Source: an uncultured Clostridia bacterium
GTDB taxonomy: Bacteria > Bacillota > Clostridia > Lachnospirales > Bianqueaceae
DNA: 58,312 nucleotides
Assembly: GCA_944376225.1 (NCBI GenBank)
Contig: CALWBZ010000053.1
Location: 1 to 58,312 of the forward strand
Direction of reading: 5' to 3'
Notes under the pieces: model-generated
The model's database searches: none
What the model saw: the letters and a program-made list of their open reading frames with translations, nothing else
What the model was told of the DNA's origin: nothing
Position numbers and translations under genes: made by a program
In this document: positions 24,963 through 34,252 of the stretch, piece by piece
Numbering within the stretch: position 1 is the first letter of the stretch
Layout: every line of letters begins with the position of its first letter

Positions 24963-26573
24963 TTAGCCTTCCTTCTCGGCAAATACGGCCTTCTTCTCGT
25001 CGATCATTTCCTGACCGCCGATATTCAGCCATTCCTGTACGTAGCTGTCCCATACGGAATCAAACGCGTCGGGAGAAGCCATGATGCTGTTGACATACAG
25101 TTCCGCCACCTTCGCGTCCAGGTCGGTCTTATAATTCGTCTCGGCTACGATCTCCTGTCCGAAGGGATAAGGAGTATAACCGCCCAGGATACCGATCTGC
25201 AGGTTCTGGGTACGGATCGTCTTGGTGAAGTCGGGCAGAGAGGCAACGACCGTGGCGTTGTTGACGGTCTCATCCGGATCGCCGTTATACATCAGCGCGT
25301 AGTCGGAAAGGTTCTGGTAATCCAGATGAATGTCGGTGGGAACGCCGTCAACCAGCGTATAGTTCTCGCCTTCAAATCCATAACGCAGCACCTTATCGTT
25401 CTCGTAATCCGCCAGGAAATCCATGTACATCACGGTCTCGTTGACTACATCGCTGAATACGGGAACCATGCAGATGACCGCGGTAGGCGGATAATTCTGC
25501 TGCATCATCTCGCCGTAAACGTTCTCCAGCTTCAGGGCGACGACTTCCGCGTCCGGATTGCTCTCATGAAGAGCCTCCAGGCCCGCGCCTACGTTCACCT
25601 GCCACCAGCTGTCATCGGTCCAGTAACCGGTACGATTCGCCGTCACATACTCGATCTTACGGGTGGTATCCGACTGGGTACCGTAATCCGGATCCATCAG
25701 GCCTTCGTTATAACACTTGTTCAGCCAGCGGAAACCTTCTTTTACGCCAGCCCACAGGAACTCGGGCTCGCAGGCAATCTGCTCGTCGGTGATGTTGGCC
25801 TTGTCCATGAAGGCGTCACGGATACCGGTCACGGAACGGGTCTGGTTTCCGGAACCGCTCATGCCCATGGCAAAGATCTGCTGTCCGGTCTGATCCACAT
25901 CCGCGTCTCTGAACTGCACCAGCGCGTCATAAAGCTCGTCGATATTCATGGTATAGTAACCGTTTTCATCGGTACGCAGCTCGATACCCAGCTTATCGCA
26001 CCAGTCCTTACGAATGTAGTGACCGGTGATATCCCTGGCCGCGCGCTTCGCGTATACGGCATACTGCACGCCCCCATACTGACCATAGGGCAGACACTCC
26101 GCCAGATTGGTCTGGATATTGGAGCCGTAAGTCGCGATCGCTTCATCGAGGGCCGCCAGTCCGCCCTGCTTCGCGAAATTGTAATACACGGAATCGGTAT
26201 AAGTAAATACCAGATCCGGCGCTTCCTTAGAAGCCATCAACGCGTTCAGCTTGGTAACCTCTTCCGAACGAGGAATCGCGTAGAATTCCACATTGATGTT
26301 GTTCGGCGCGCCAAAGGTCTCGTTGATCCAGTCGATATAACGGTTATCCGTTACGCTTCCGAAATCCTCGGTCGTCGTGCCGCGGTCGAAGACGCTGATC
26401 ACGATCGTCTTCGCGTCTCCGGAAGGCGTCGTAGGCGTGCTCGTTTCCCCCGCCTGGGAAGTCCCGCTAGGCGTGGAACTCCCGCCGCCGCTGGAGTTGC
26501 CGTCGCCGCTGCAGCCGGCCAGCGTCGACAGGATCACGATCAGACACAACAATAGCGACATCCATTTTTTCAT
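24963..26573 (-). CDS. sugar-binding lipoprotein, LplA/YtcQ type
   Basis: Extracellular solute-binding protein of 536 residues for a CUT1-family importer. Signal peptide MKKWMSLLLCLIVILSTLAGC with lipobox LAGC (Cys21), then a Gly/Ser/Thr-rich linker (GGGSSTPSG, STPTTPSG) to about residue 50, then the binding domain (IVISVFDRGT onward). Size and the long NRYIDWINETFG start resemble the LplA/YtcQ group, often linked to plant polysaccharide oligomers such as rhamnogalacturonan or xylan fragments. It is the third gene of a permease-permease-binding protein operon. ATG at 26573 has GGAGGAAAG upstream. Confidence 0.93.
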   Translation of the reverse strand: MKKWMSLLLCLIVILSTLAGCSGDGNSSGGGSSTPSGTSQAGETSTPTTPSGDAKTIVISVFDRGTTTEDFGSVTDNRYIDWINETFGAPNNINVEFYAIPRSEEVTKLNALMASKEAPDLVFTYTDSVYYNFAKQGGLAALDEAIATYGSNIQTNLAECLPYGQYGGVQYAVYAKRAARDITGHYIRKDWCDKLGIELRTDENGYYTMNIDELYDALVQFRDADVDQTGQQIFAMGMSGSGNQTRSVTGIRDAFMDKANITDEQIACEPEFLWAGVKEGFRWLNKCYNEGLMDPDYGTQSDTTRKIEYVTANRTGYWTDDSWWQVNVGAGLEALHESNPDAEVVALKLENVYGEMMQQNYPPTAVICMVPVFSDVVNETVMYMDFLADYENDKVLRYGFEGENYTLVDGVPTDIHLDYQNLSDYALMYNGDPDETVNNATVVASLPDFTKTIRTQNLQIGILGGYTPYPFGQEIVAETNYKTDLDAKVAELYVNSIMASPDAFDSVWDSYVQEWLNIGGQEMIDEKKAVFAEKEG

Positions 26574-26612
26574 TTTTCTTTCCTCCTTGTAAATGGATTG
26601 ATTTTATGCCAA

Positions 26613-27491
26613 TCAGCCCTTCACGGAGCCGATCATGACACCTTTCACAAAATATTTCTGCAGCCACGGATAGACCAGCAGAATGGGAACCATGCTGAAG
26701 ACCAAACAGGCGGATTTGATCGTGTCCGCCACCAGAACCGCCTTCGCCTCCGGCGTATCGTTGATCATCTCATCCGCCGCGGAATAGGCGGTGATGATTT
26801 GGCGCAGCCGCAGCTGCAGCGGATATTTCGCCTCATCATTAATATAAAGCAGGGCGTCGCTGAAACCGTTCCAACGGGATACGGCGTAAAACAGCGCCAG
26901 CGTCGCGATCATGGCCTTAGAAAGAGGAAGGATAATCCTCATCAAAATCACCGCGTCGTTGGCTCCGTCGATATAGGCGGATTCCTCCAGCGCCTTGGGA
27001 AGCGACCCGAAGAAGGTCTTCATCAAAATCATGTTATAAGTAGAAATAGAGATGGGCAGCACCAGTGACCAGAAGGATCCCATGAGGCCCAGATTGCTGA
27101 TATTCAGATAGGCGGGAATCATACCGCCGGTAAAATACATCGTAAACATGAAAAACAGCATGAGGGGCTGACGGAACTTCAGGTCCGTCCTCGCCAGAGG
27201 ATAGGCGCACAGGATCGTCATCACCATGGATACCCCTACCGAAACCACGGTCAATACAATCGTAAAGACCAGAGAACGCCACATCTTCGCGTTCGTAAAC
27301 ACGACGCTATAGGCTGAGAAATCCAGATCCTTCGGCCAGAAATAGACTTCTCCCGAAAGTACCGCGTTTTTAGCGGACATCGAGATGGCGACAATGTTCA
27401 AGAAGGGCATCAGACATAAAAACGCGATCAAAAGGACGACGATAATCACGCCCGCCTTAAAAATCCGGTCCCCGCGACTTTCTTTAATCAT
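26613..27491 (-). CDS. sugar ABC permease, LplC/YtcP type
   Basis: A 292-residue permease with about six membrane helices. The EAA coupling loop reads ALEESAYIDGANDAVILM, typical of the YtcP/LplC branch. It starts 17 nt after the stop of the LplB-like gene, with GGGGGC upstream of the ATG, and 39 nt before the binding-protein gene. It should pair with the LplB-like permease. The operon has no ATPase, as is usual for this branch, whose members borrow an MsmK-type ATPase encoded elsewhere. Confidence 0.93.
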   Translation of the reverse strand: MIKESRGDRIFKAGVIIVVLLIAFLCLMPFLNIVAISMSAKNAVLSGEVYFWPKDLDFSAYSVVFTNAKMWRSLVFTIVLTVVSVGVSMVMTILCAYPLARTDLKFRQPLMLFFMFTMYFTGGMIPAYLNISNLGLMGSFWSLVLPISISTYNMILMKTFFGSLPKALEESAYIDGANDAVILMRIILPLSKAMIATLALFYAVSRWNGFSDALLYINDEAKYPLQLRLRQIITAYSAADEMINDTPEAKAVLVADTIKSACLVFSMVPILLVYPWLQKYFVKGVMIGSVKG

Positions 27492-27508
27492 CTTTTATGC
27501 CCCCTTTC

Positions 27509-28441
27509 TTACCAAATGCCTTCGCCGGTCAGCTTCTTACTTAACGCATTGGAGCCGATCACAAGAATGAAATTGATCACAGACTGGAACAACGTGATGG
27601 CCGTTGCAACATTAAAACGATTGCTCTTGATACCGATACGGTACGCGTATGTACTGATAACGTCGGCGACGTCCCGCACCGTGTCATTGCCCAGAGACAG
27701 AGGCTGTTCGAAGCCGATGCTGGCCATGCTGCCGATCTTCAGGATCAGCATGATCATGACCGTGCCCAGAATATTGGGCAGCGTGATATTCCACATCATG
27801 CGGAAGCGGCTGCATCCGTCCACCTTGGCGGCCTCGTAAATATCCGCCGATATGCCGGTAATCGCCGACATATAGATGATCGCTCCCCAGCCGATCTCAT
27901 GCCAAACGCTGACCACCACGTATACGAATACCCACCAGCCGTTATCCGTCAAGAAGGGCACCGCGCCGCCGCCAAAGGTCTTGATCACCGCGTTCACCAT
28001 ACCGCTTGTAGTCGAGAAGATCTGGTACATCATACCGCCGATGATAACCCAAGAGATGAAATGGGGCAGGTACAAGACGGTCTGGATGCCTTTCTTAAAG
28101 ATGCCGTTATTAATCTCATTCAGCATCAGGGCCAGAATGATGGGTGCCGGAAAGCCGATCAGAAGGTTTAATCCATTGAGCACCAACGTATTCTTAATAC
28201 TGGACCAGAAATTGCTGGTACGAAAGACTTCCTGAAATACATTGAACCCCACCCAGGGACTGTCCCACACGCCCTTGAATAGATTATAATCCTTAAATGC
28301 GATTAATAACCCGTACATCGGAAGATACTGGAAGAGGATGTAATACGCGATCGGCAGGACAAGCATCGCGTACAGCAGCCAGTGATTCCGAAAGTACATC
28401 AGCGTCGAATTTTTCTTTTTGGTTTTCGTTTTAGCCTTCAA
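27509..28441 (-). CDS. sugar ABC permease, LplB/YteP type
   Basis: A 310-residue permease with a Lys/Thr-rich cytoplasmic start (KAKTKTKKK) and about six helices. The segment FQYLPMYGLLIAFKDYN is typical of the LplB/YteP branch. The EAA loop is DIYEAAKVDGCSRFRMM. The start is TTG at 28441, supported by AAAGGGGTG 5-6 nt upstream; the next ATG in frame is 14 codons inside and would remove the basic start. It is the first gene of the importer operon and follows a good promoter. Confidence 0.92.
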   Translation of the reverse strand: MKAKTKTKKKNSTLMYFRNHWLLYAMLVLPIAYYILFQYLPMYGLLIAFKDYNLFKGVWDSPWVGFNVFQEVFRTSNFWSSIKNTLVLNGLNLLIGFPAPIILALMLNEINNGIFKKGIQTVLYLPHFISWVIIGGMMYQIFSTTSGMVNAVIKTFGGGAVPFLTDNGWWVFVYVVVSVWHEIGWGAIIYMSAITGISADIYEAAKVDGCSRFRMMWNITLPNILGTVMIMLILKIGSMASIGFEQPLSLGNDTVRDVADVISTYAYRIGIKSNRFNVATAITLFQSVINFILVIGSNALSKKLTGEGIW

Positions 28442-28483
28442 TGGAACACCCCTTTTCTATAAATCTAGTCGATCCTTTCTTAT

Positions 28484-28512
28484 AGGATAACATTTCATTC
28501 CTTTCTTGTCAA
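28484..28512 (-). promoter_or_regulatory. promoter of the LplABC-like operon
   Basis: TTGACA (28507-28512), 17-bp spacer, TATCCT (28484-28489) on the minus strand. No clear operator was seen. The stretch 28513-28660 is T-rich and holds no other recognisable feature. Confidence 0.7.
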
Positions 28513-28661
28513 TATGCCCAGACCAAAAATTTTTGCCGTGCGTTTTTTATTGCATAATCACGTCTACTTTGTCGATCCTTTCGGACGACGTTCGTTTTTT
28601 CCTATAACTTCTCCTGTCTCTTTCTTTTTTCTTTCGTGAAACCGGATTTTCTTGTTTTCCC

Positions 28662-28690
28662 TTGACAAACGGGCCATCTTCTACTACAAT
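28662..28690 (+). promoter_or_regulatory. promoter of proS leader
   Basis: TTGACA (28662-28667), 17-bp spacer, TACAAT (28685-28690), about 240 nt before the proS start and just upstream of the T-box. Confidence 0.88.
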
Positions 28691-28696
28691 CAAAAC

Positions 28697-28912
28697 AGAC
28701 GCGGAAGAGGTTCAGAAAAGGTGTTTTCGGCTCCAGAGAGGCTGTCAGCGGTGTAAGGCGGCCGCCGGAACTTTTCGTCCCGCCTCGGAGTCTCCGGGAG
28801 AAATCTCGGCGGTTTTCCCCGATATCGGAAACAAAGCGAGCATTTTGCTAATTAGGGTGGTACCACCGACGTCTCGGTCCCTTGGGGGGAGCGGGGCTTT
28901 TTTATTTTATCA
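28697..28912 (+). promoter_or_regulatory. T-box leader of proS (Pro specifier CCC)
   Basis: The antiterminator box AGGGTGGTACCACCG is at 28854-28868. The specifier region reads CGT-CCC-G-CCTCGGAG, which aligns with ACC-A-CCTCGGAG in the thrS leader of this window, so CCC at 28779-28781 (Pro) is the likely specifier. AGAGAG and GCTGTCAG elements of stem I lie upstream. A terminator follows the T-box. It should raise proS, and perhaps the MATE gene behind it, when tRNA-Pro is uncharged. Confidence 0.92.
28870..28911 (+). terminator. T-box-controlled terminator of proS
   Basis: GTCTCG-G-TCCC pairs with GGGA-G-CGGGGC (one mismatch) around TTGG, followed by TTTTTT, directly behind the T-box sequence. 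Confidence 0.75.
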
Positions 28913-28930
28913 GTAAAAGGAGAGAAAAGA

Positions 28931-30373
28931 ATGGCAAAAGGAAACGAAAAAAAACTGGTCGAAGCCATCACTCCCATGAGCGAGGACTTTGCCCAGTGGT
29001 ACACGGACGTGGTGAAGAAGGCGCAGCTCATCGACTACGCCCCGGTTCGGGGCTGTATGGCGCTGCTCCCTAACGGTTACGCCCTCTGGGAGCAGATTCA
29101 GAAGAGTCTGGACGCCATGTTTAAGGAGACCGGCGTGGAGAACGTTTACATGCCCATGTTCATTCCCGAAAGCCTGCTGCAGAAGGAAAAAGATCATGTG
29201 GAAGGCTTCGCCCCCGAAGTGGCCTGGATCACCCAAGGAGGCGGCGAGGAGCTGACCGAGCGCCTCTGCGTCCGTCCCACTTCGGAGACTCTGTTCTGCG
29301 ACCTGTATTCCAAGATCGTGCAGTCCTACCGGGATCTGCCCAAGGTCTACAACCAGTGGTGTTCCGTCGTGCGCTGGGAGAAGACCACCCGGCCCTTCCT
29401 GCGAACCATGGAATTTCTGTGGCAGGAAGGACACACCGCCCACGCCACCGCAGAAGAGGCGGAAGCGCGCACCGTACAGATGCTCAACCTGTACGCGGAC
29501 TTCTGTGAGCAATACCTGGCCATCCCCATGATTAAAGGCCGCAAGACGGACAAAGAAAAATTCGCCGGCGCTCATTCCACTTATACCATCGAAGCCATGA
29601 TGCACGACGGAAAGGCCCTGCAATCCGGTACCAGCCATAACTTCGGCGACGGTTTCGCGAAGGCCTTCGGCATTCAGTTCACCGACAAGGACAACAAGCT
29701 GTCCTATGTGCATCAGACTTCCTGGGGTATGTCCACCCGCATTATCGGCGCCATCATCATGGTCCACGGAGACGACGACGGCCTGGTGCTGCCTCCCCGT
29801 ATCGCGCCCACCCAGATCATGGTCATCCCGATCGCCCAGCATAAGGAGGGCGTTCTGGAAGCTGCCGATGCCCTGGCCGCCCGCCTGCAGAAGCAGTATC
29901 GGGTGAAGGTGGACGCCACCGATAAGAGCCCCGGCTGGAAGTTCAGTGAACAGGAGATCCGGGGAATCCCCCTGCGCGTGGAAATCGGCCCCAAGGATAT
30001 CGAAAAGAATCAGGCCGTCATCGTCCGCAGGGATACCCGAGAGAAATACTTCGTCTCCCTGGACGAGATCGAACAGAAGGCAGGGGAAATCATGGAGGCG
30101 ATGCAGCAGGATATGCTGGAGCGCGCCCGCGCCCATCGGGAGGCCCATACCTATGACGCCCATACTTATGAGGAATTTAAGGACACCGTCGCTCATAAGC
30201 CCGGATTCGTGCGGGCCATGTGGTGCGGCGACCTGTCTTGCGAGCTGAAGATTAAGGAGGATACCACCGCTACCTCCCGCTGCATGCCCTTTGACGCGAA
30301 ACCCATTGATACGAAATGCGTCTGCTGCGGCAAGCCCGCCAAGGCTCTGGTCTACTGGGGCAAGGCCTATTAA
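28931..30373 (+). CDS. proS: proline--tRNA ligase (archaeal/eukaryotic type)
   Basis: Class II synthetase that charges tRNA-Pro. At 480 residues, and without the inserted editing domain of the longer bacterial form, it belongs to the short ProS type 3 found in many Clostridia. Motif 2 reads [25 protein letters not shown], with TSETLF and the later [13 protein letters not shown] in the active site. A C-terminal zinc-like set (SCELKIKED, later [18 protein letters not shown]) ends the protein, as in this type. ATG at 28931 follows AAAGGAGAG. The MATE gene begins one base after its stop. Confidence 0.97.
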   Translation: MAKGNEKKLVEAITPMSEDFAQWYTDVVKKAQLIDYAPVRGCMALLPNGYALWEQIQKSLDAMFKETGVENVYMPMFIPESLLQKEKDHVEGFAPEVAWITQGGGEELTERLCVRPTSETLFCDLYSKIVQSYRDLPKVYNQWCSVVRWEKTTRPFLRTMEFLWQEGHTAHATAEEAEARTVQMLNLYADFCEQYLAIPMIKGRKTDKEKFAGAHSTYTIEAMMHDGKALQSGTSHNFGDGFAKAFGIQFTDKDNKLSYVHQTSWGMSTRIIGAIIMVHGDDDGLVLPPRIAPTQIMVIPIAQHKEGVLEAADALAARLQKQYRVKVDATDKSPGWKFSEQEIRGIPLRVEIGPKDIEKNQAVIVRRDTREKYFVSLDEIEQKAGEIMEAMQQDMLERARAHREAHTYDAHTYEEFKDTVAHKPGFVRAMWCGDLSCELKIKEDTTATSRCMPFDAKPIDTKCVCCGKPAKALVYWGKAY

Positions 30374-30374
30374 G

Positions 30375-31781
30375 ATGGCCGCTTCTTATCAGGGAGACGA
30401 CGCTTTTCGAGAGTTCGCCCTACATGCCAATCTCTGGCGCGTACTCTGGAAGGTTTGTCTCCCCCTTTCTCTTTACGCGGTACTGAACTTCGTTTTTAAG
30501 ATCCTCGATACGATGATGGCCTCCCATATCAGCGCCGCATCCGTATCCACGGTCGCTTATCTTTCTCAGATCAGCACCACCCTCTCGGCTCTGGGCGCCG
30601 GACTCGCCGTGGGGGCCGGGGTGCAGATCAGCAAAGCCTATGGCGCCGGAGACTACGAGCTGGTGAAGGCCCGTGTCAGCACCCTGTTCTGCTTTTGCGG
30701 CGGGCTTGGCATCCTGCTGCTTTTGATCTTTCAGCCCCTGGCCGCCCCCTTTTTGCGGCTGGCACAGACGCCCCAGGACCTGATGGATCTGGCCGTGACA
30801 TACTTTCGCATCGAACTGGGCAGCATCGTCATACAGTTTTTTAATAACATCTATATCGCGGTCGAGCGCTGCCGGGGCAATACCCGGCGCATCTTCCTGC
30901 TGAATCTCGCGGTCGTACTCGTAAAACTTTCTCTCACGGCCTTCTTCGTCTACGCGATGGAGGGGACGATCAATCATATTGCCGTGGCCACGCTCCTGTC
31001 AAACTGTATCATCCTGGTCATGGGGCTCTTTCAGCTTTTCCGTAAAGGAAGTGCCTTCCGCGTGTCCTTTCGCAAGGTATCCCCGCGAAAACCCGTCCTT
31101 GGCGTTATTTTGAACACGTCCTATCCTGTGGTGGCGGAAAAACTCTTCTTCAGCCTTGGCAAACTGATCGTAAACGCCATGGCCGCGGTCTACGGATCGC
31201 TGACCGTGGGCGCCATCAGCATCTCCGGCAATATCAACGGCCTCACGGTGGGACTGCAAAACGGCTGTCAGGAGGGTTCCTCCTCTATCATCAGCCAAAA
31301 CCTAGGGGCCTGTCAGGTTCCCCGCGCGGTGGAAACCTACCGCAAGGTCCTCTTAGTCAACATCATCATCGGCGCGGTGTTCAGCGTGGTCACCTTAATC
31401 TTTCTGGATCCCATCATCATGCTGTTTGCCGACGCGGACGAAGGATTCGCGGAGCTGATCGCCATGGTCTACCGATATGAAGTGCTGACCGCCGTCTTTT
31501 TGGGTATCAACTCCGCCTCCATGGCTTTTCTCTATGGGGCCGGTTACACCAAGATCGCTTTTCTCATCAATTTCGCCAGGCTGTTCCTTTTTCGGGTGCC
31601 CCTGCTGTGGTTTCTTCAAAACTTCACCGCCATCGGGCAGGAAAGCGTGGGCATCGTCATCCTAACGAGCAACATCCTCGTGGCCGCCTGCGCCCTCACC
31701 GCCGCCGTTTTGGTGGCTCGGCGCCTGATGCTCCAGGAAGGTCTTACCTTCTGGGGTCGCCCCAGGGGGAATCGAGTCTAA
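30375..31781 (+). CDS. MATE family efflux protein
   Basis: A 468-residue, about 12-helix MATE-type exporter, which would expel drugs or metabolites using an H+ or Na+ gradient. The duplicated fold is visible from LWRVLWKVCLPLSLYAVLNFVFKILDTMMASHI in the first half to VPLLWFLQNFTAIG in the second. The start is ATG at 30375, one base after the proS stop, implying translational coupling; an in-frame upstream start would lie inside proS. Because of this position it may be co-induced with proS by the T-box. Substrate unknown. A terminator follows. Confidence 0.92.
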   Translation: MAASYQGDDAFREFALHANLWRVLWKVCLPLSLYAVLNFVFKILDTMMASHISAASVSTVAYLSQISTTLSALGAGLAVGAGVQISKAYGAGDYELVKARVSTLFCFCGGLGILLLLIFQPLAAPFLRLAQTPQDLMDLAVTYFRIELGSIVIQFFNNIYIAVERCRGNTRRIFLLNLAVVLVKLSLTAFFVYAMEGTINHIAVATLLSNCIILVMGLFQLFRKGSAFRVSFRKVSPRKPVLGVILNTSYPVVAEKLFFSLGKLIVNAMAAVYGSLTVGAISISGNINGLTVGLQNGCQEGSSSIISQNLGACQVPRAVETYRKVLLVNIIIGAVFSVVTLIFLDPIIMLFADADEGFAELIAMVYRYEVLTAVFLGINSASMAFLYGAGYTKIAFLINFARLFLFRVPLLWFLQNFTAIGQESVGIVILTSNILVAACALTAAVLVARRLMLQEGLTFWGRPRGNRV

Positions 31782-31790
31782 ACAAAAAAC

Positions 31791-31832
31791 CAGACTGAAT
31801 CTCCGCGTTTACGGGTTCAGCCTGTTTTTTTT
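31791..31832 (+). terminator. terminator after the MATE gene
   Basis: CAG-A-CTGAA pairs with TTCAG-C-CTG around a 12- to 14-nt loop, followed by eight T. The gene-end repeats of locus D begin just after it. Confidence 0.85.
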
Positions 31833-31837
31833 GTTTA

Positions 31838-31965
31838 CATCACTTTCCGGGGATTTTATGTTAATTTAATCGGTTTTTCCTGAAAAGTGCTGTTGAGCAT
31901 CCGCACTTTTCTCGTTTTTCGTGTTAATTTAATCGATTTTTCCCGAAAAGTGCTGTTCGATTTCA
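31838..31965 (+). repeat. gene-end repeat family, locus D
   Basis: A right half-unit (CACTTTCCGGGGATTTTATG with its GTTAATTTAATCGG tail), one full unit (GAAAAGTGC with GCACTTTTC around a 12-nt loop, then TTTTTCGTGTTAATTTAATCG) and a left half-unit (CCCGAAAAGTGCTG) that runs into the stop codon of the convergent pfkB gene. The tails are 63 bp apart. It reads in the direction of the MATE gene. Confidence 0.88.
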
Positions 31966-32925
31966 CATTTGCATTTCTTCCTTCGTGGGGTAAGAGGGGA
32001 TCGCGCCTTTCTTTTGTACGCTCAACGCGCAATATCGATTCGCGAATTCCAGATAACCGCGCAGTTTTTCCGAAGACAGTCGAACCAGTCCTTCCGGCCC
32101 GATCCCGTCCCTTTGCAGGCAGTACAAGACCGCCCCCGCGAAGGCGTCTCCCGCTCCCGTGGTATCGACGGCATGGACGAACCGGGCTCCGGCCCATACG
32201 GCGGCGGCCGGGGTGAACGCCCAGGCTCCTTTGCTCCCGCAGGTGTAAAGAATCAACCGAACATCCCCTTGCCACAGATCCGGCAGAACCGCATGAATCT
32301 CCTCGCTCCCCGTCAAAAAGGCGAGCTCCTCGTCAGAAATCTTCAGGATATGGGCCTTCGGCAGAAACTCCCACACCCTTTTATACAACTTCTCTCGGTC
32401 CGGCCATAGGGGGAACCGCAGATTGGGGTCGAAGCTGATCAACGCGCCGGACTCTCTCGCGTATCCGATGGCCGCCTCGTGGGCCTCTTTCATCGGCGTA
32501 TCCCCTAGGGACACGCTGCAAAAATGAAGGGCATAGGCATCCTCAAACCATTCCCGTCGGATCCGCTCCGGCCCAAGAAGCATGTCCGCAGATGGATTGC
32601 GATAGAAAGAAAAGGTTCTGTTCCCGTCCGCTTCCAGGCTCACGAAGGCCAGGCAGGTGTTGGCCTTCTCCGTCACAAAAACATATTCCGTGCCGATCCC
32701 GGCCTCACCGATCTCCCGCAAGATCTTGTGACCGAAGGGGTCGTCTCCCAATTGGGTGATGATTCTGCTCCTTCCTCCAAGCCTGGCCACCGCGCCGCAC
32801 ACGTTGACCGGCGCGCCGCCAAGGGCGGGCGAAAAAGCGGTCACCCGCGCGAAATCGACGCCCCTCTCCTGGGGCATGAAATCGATCAGCGCTTCTCCGA
32901 TGGCGTAAACCACGTTACGTTCCAA
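31963..32925 (-). CDS. PfkB family carbohydrate kinase (fructokinase)
   Basis: A 320-residue ribokinase-fold sugar kinase. The family signatures are present: GGAPVNVCGAVARLGG near the N-terminus and VDTTGAGDAFAGAVLY near the C-terminus, where GAGD holds the catalytic Asp. Next to a GH32 invertase it most likely phosphorylates fructose to fructose-6-phosphate (inference). The start is TTG at 32925, with GAGGTG 7 nt upstream, and it overlaps the GH32 gene by 11 nt. It is the last gene of the operon, and its stop codon touches a gene-end repeat. Confidence 0.93.
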   Translation of the reverse strand: MERNVVYAIGEALIDFMPQERGVDFARVTAFSPALGGAPVNVCGAVARLGGRSRIITQLGDDPFGHKILREIGEAGIGTEYVFVTEKANTCLAFVSLEADGNRTFSFYRNPSADMLLGPERIRREWFEDAYALHFCSVSLGDTPMKEAHEAAIGYARESGALISFDPNLRFPLWPDREKLYKRVWEFLPKAHILKISDEELAFLTGSEEIHAVLPDLWQGDVRLILYTCGSKGAWAFTPAAAVWAGARFVHAVDTTGAGDAFAGAVLYCLQRDGIGPEGLVRLSSEKLRGYLEFANRYCALSVQKKGAIPSYPTKEEMQM

Positions 32926-34252
32926 GATTCTTCACCTCGATTCCTCCCATGGGCCATATCTGCCCTTGGAGCCCCCGAGCCTCCACCGAGATCGGTCCGT
33001 CTTGGGGATAATATCGCGTACTGAGCACCGTTTCTCCGTCATTCAGGTAAATCTCCAGGGAAGTGCTGTCCGCCAACATCAACGCTTTATCGCAGCGAGG
33101 CAGACAGACGCGGCGTTCTCCCCTGCCTCCGCCCAGTTCTCCGTCGGTAAAATACAACCGCAGCAAACCCTTCTCCTGCTCGTAGCACAGATGCAGATGG
33201 CGGGCCAGCGTGACGGAGAAGTCTCCTCGGGACTCCCCTTCAAGGGCGAAGGGCGTTGAAACATCGCTTCGCTCCCCTAGGACGGCGGCGTTTCCGCAAA
33301 GCCCGCGCCATTCTCGAAAGGGCATCTGACGGATCTTCCCCGTCTCCGACACGGACAGCTCCCTGGGCACCGTCAGGCAGTGCTGCCAACCCCGGGCGAT
33401 GGTGGGATTCGTATACTCCGCGTCCCCCATTCCCATCCAACCGATCAAAAGCCTGCGGCCATCCGGCATCACAAAAGTCTGGGGGGCATAAAAATCAAAT
33501 CCCATGTCCCACTCCGTAAAGGGACCCGGCTCGTTTTCTTTAAGAGGCGCGTATCCGCTCTGATACACGTTTTGATACCGATATTCCTCGCTTTCAAGAC
33601 CCTGGGGACAGAAGCTTAGATACTCCCGTCCCTCCAGGGAAAAGAGATCCGGACACTCCCACATGTATCCGAAGGACGTTTTCGTCTCGATTCGTCCGCT
33701 GTACCGCCAGTTCTGTCCGTCCATGCTCTGATAGCGCAGGACGATGCCCCGGCCTTCCTTGGTCCGCGCCCCCAGTACCATATGCCAGATTCCGTCCTGA
33801 ATAAACACCTTGGGATCCCGCACATGGCGGCTGCAATCCGACGGATAGTCCGACGGGGTGAGCAGAAGATCCTTCTCCAGAACATGCCGTCCGTCCGTGC
33901 TGACGCCCCGCAGGGTATTGCCCTCCCGTCCGTCAAGCACGTAATCGTAATCCCCGTCATACAATACGTTCCCCGTATAATAGAGATACAAGACATCTTC
34001 CCGAGCCACCGCGCTGCCGGAATACACCCCGTCCTTATCCCACCTGCAGTCGGGACTCATGGCAATCCCCGTATACTTCCAGTGCAGCAGATCTTCTCCC
34101 TCATAATGTCCCCACCACCGGTTTCCTTCACCGGAGGCGTCTTCCGGACAAAACTGAAAATACACGTGTATCCGGCCGCCAAAGCAGCACAGGCCGTTAG
34201 GATCGTTCATCCATCCCTTGGGGGGTTCCAGGTGGAAAAACTGCCGCCTCAT
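32915..34252 (-). CDS. glycoside hydrolase family 32 (sucrose-6-P hydrolase/invertase)
   Basis: Beta-fructosidase of 445 residues. The GH32 motifs are WMNDPNG at 14-20 with Asp17 as nucleophile, RDPKVF in the centre with the transition-state-stabilising Asp, and WECPDLF with the acid/base Glu. There is no signal peptide, so the enzyme should cut sucrose, sucrose-6-phosphate or short fructans in the cytoplasm, feeding the PfkB kinase downstream. The ATG overlaps the stop of the adenine deaminase gene by 4 nt. No sucrose PTS or permease is adjacent, so its sugar must enter through a transporter encoded elsewhere. Confidence 0.95.
   Translation of the reverse strand: MRRQFFHLEPPKGWMNDPNGLCCFGGRIHVYFQFCPEDASGEGNRWWGHYEGEDLLHWKYTGIAMSPDCRWDKDGVYSGSAVAREDVLYLYYTGNVLYDGDYDYVLDGREGNTLRGVSTDGRHVLEKDLLLTPSDYPSDCSRHVRDPKVFIQDGIWHMVLGARTKEGRGIVLRYQSMDGQNWRYSGRIETKTSFGYMWECPDLFSLEGREYLSFCPQGLESEEYRYQNVYQSGYAPLKENEPGPFTEWDMGFDFYAPQTFVMPDGRRLLIGWMGMGDAEYTNPTIARGWQHCLTVPRELSVSETGKIRQMPFREWRGLCGNAAVLGERSDVSTPFALEGESRGDFSVTLARHLHLCYEQEKGLLRLYFTDGELGGGRGERRVCLPRCDKALMLADSTSLEIYLNDGETVLSTRYYPQDGPISVEARGLQGQIWPMGGIEVKNLGT

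Noticed and set aside
24873-26555. 560-codon open frame on the plus strand
   Set aside because: Antisense shadow of the LplA-like binding protein; no domain seen.
28910-30196. 428-codon open frame on the minus strand
   Set aside because: Antisense to proS, with His/Gly-rich composition typical of shadow frames.
31856-32275. 139-codon frame crossing the repeat locus D
   Set aside because: It begins inside the pfkB gene in another frame and runs into repeat sequence, so it is not a gene.
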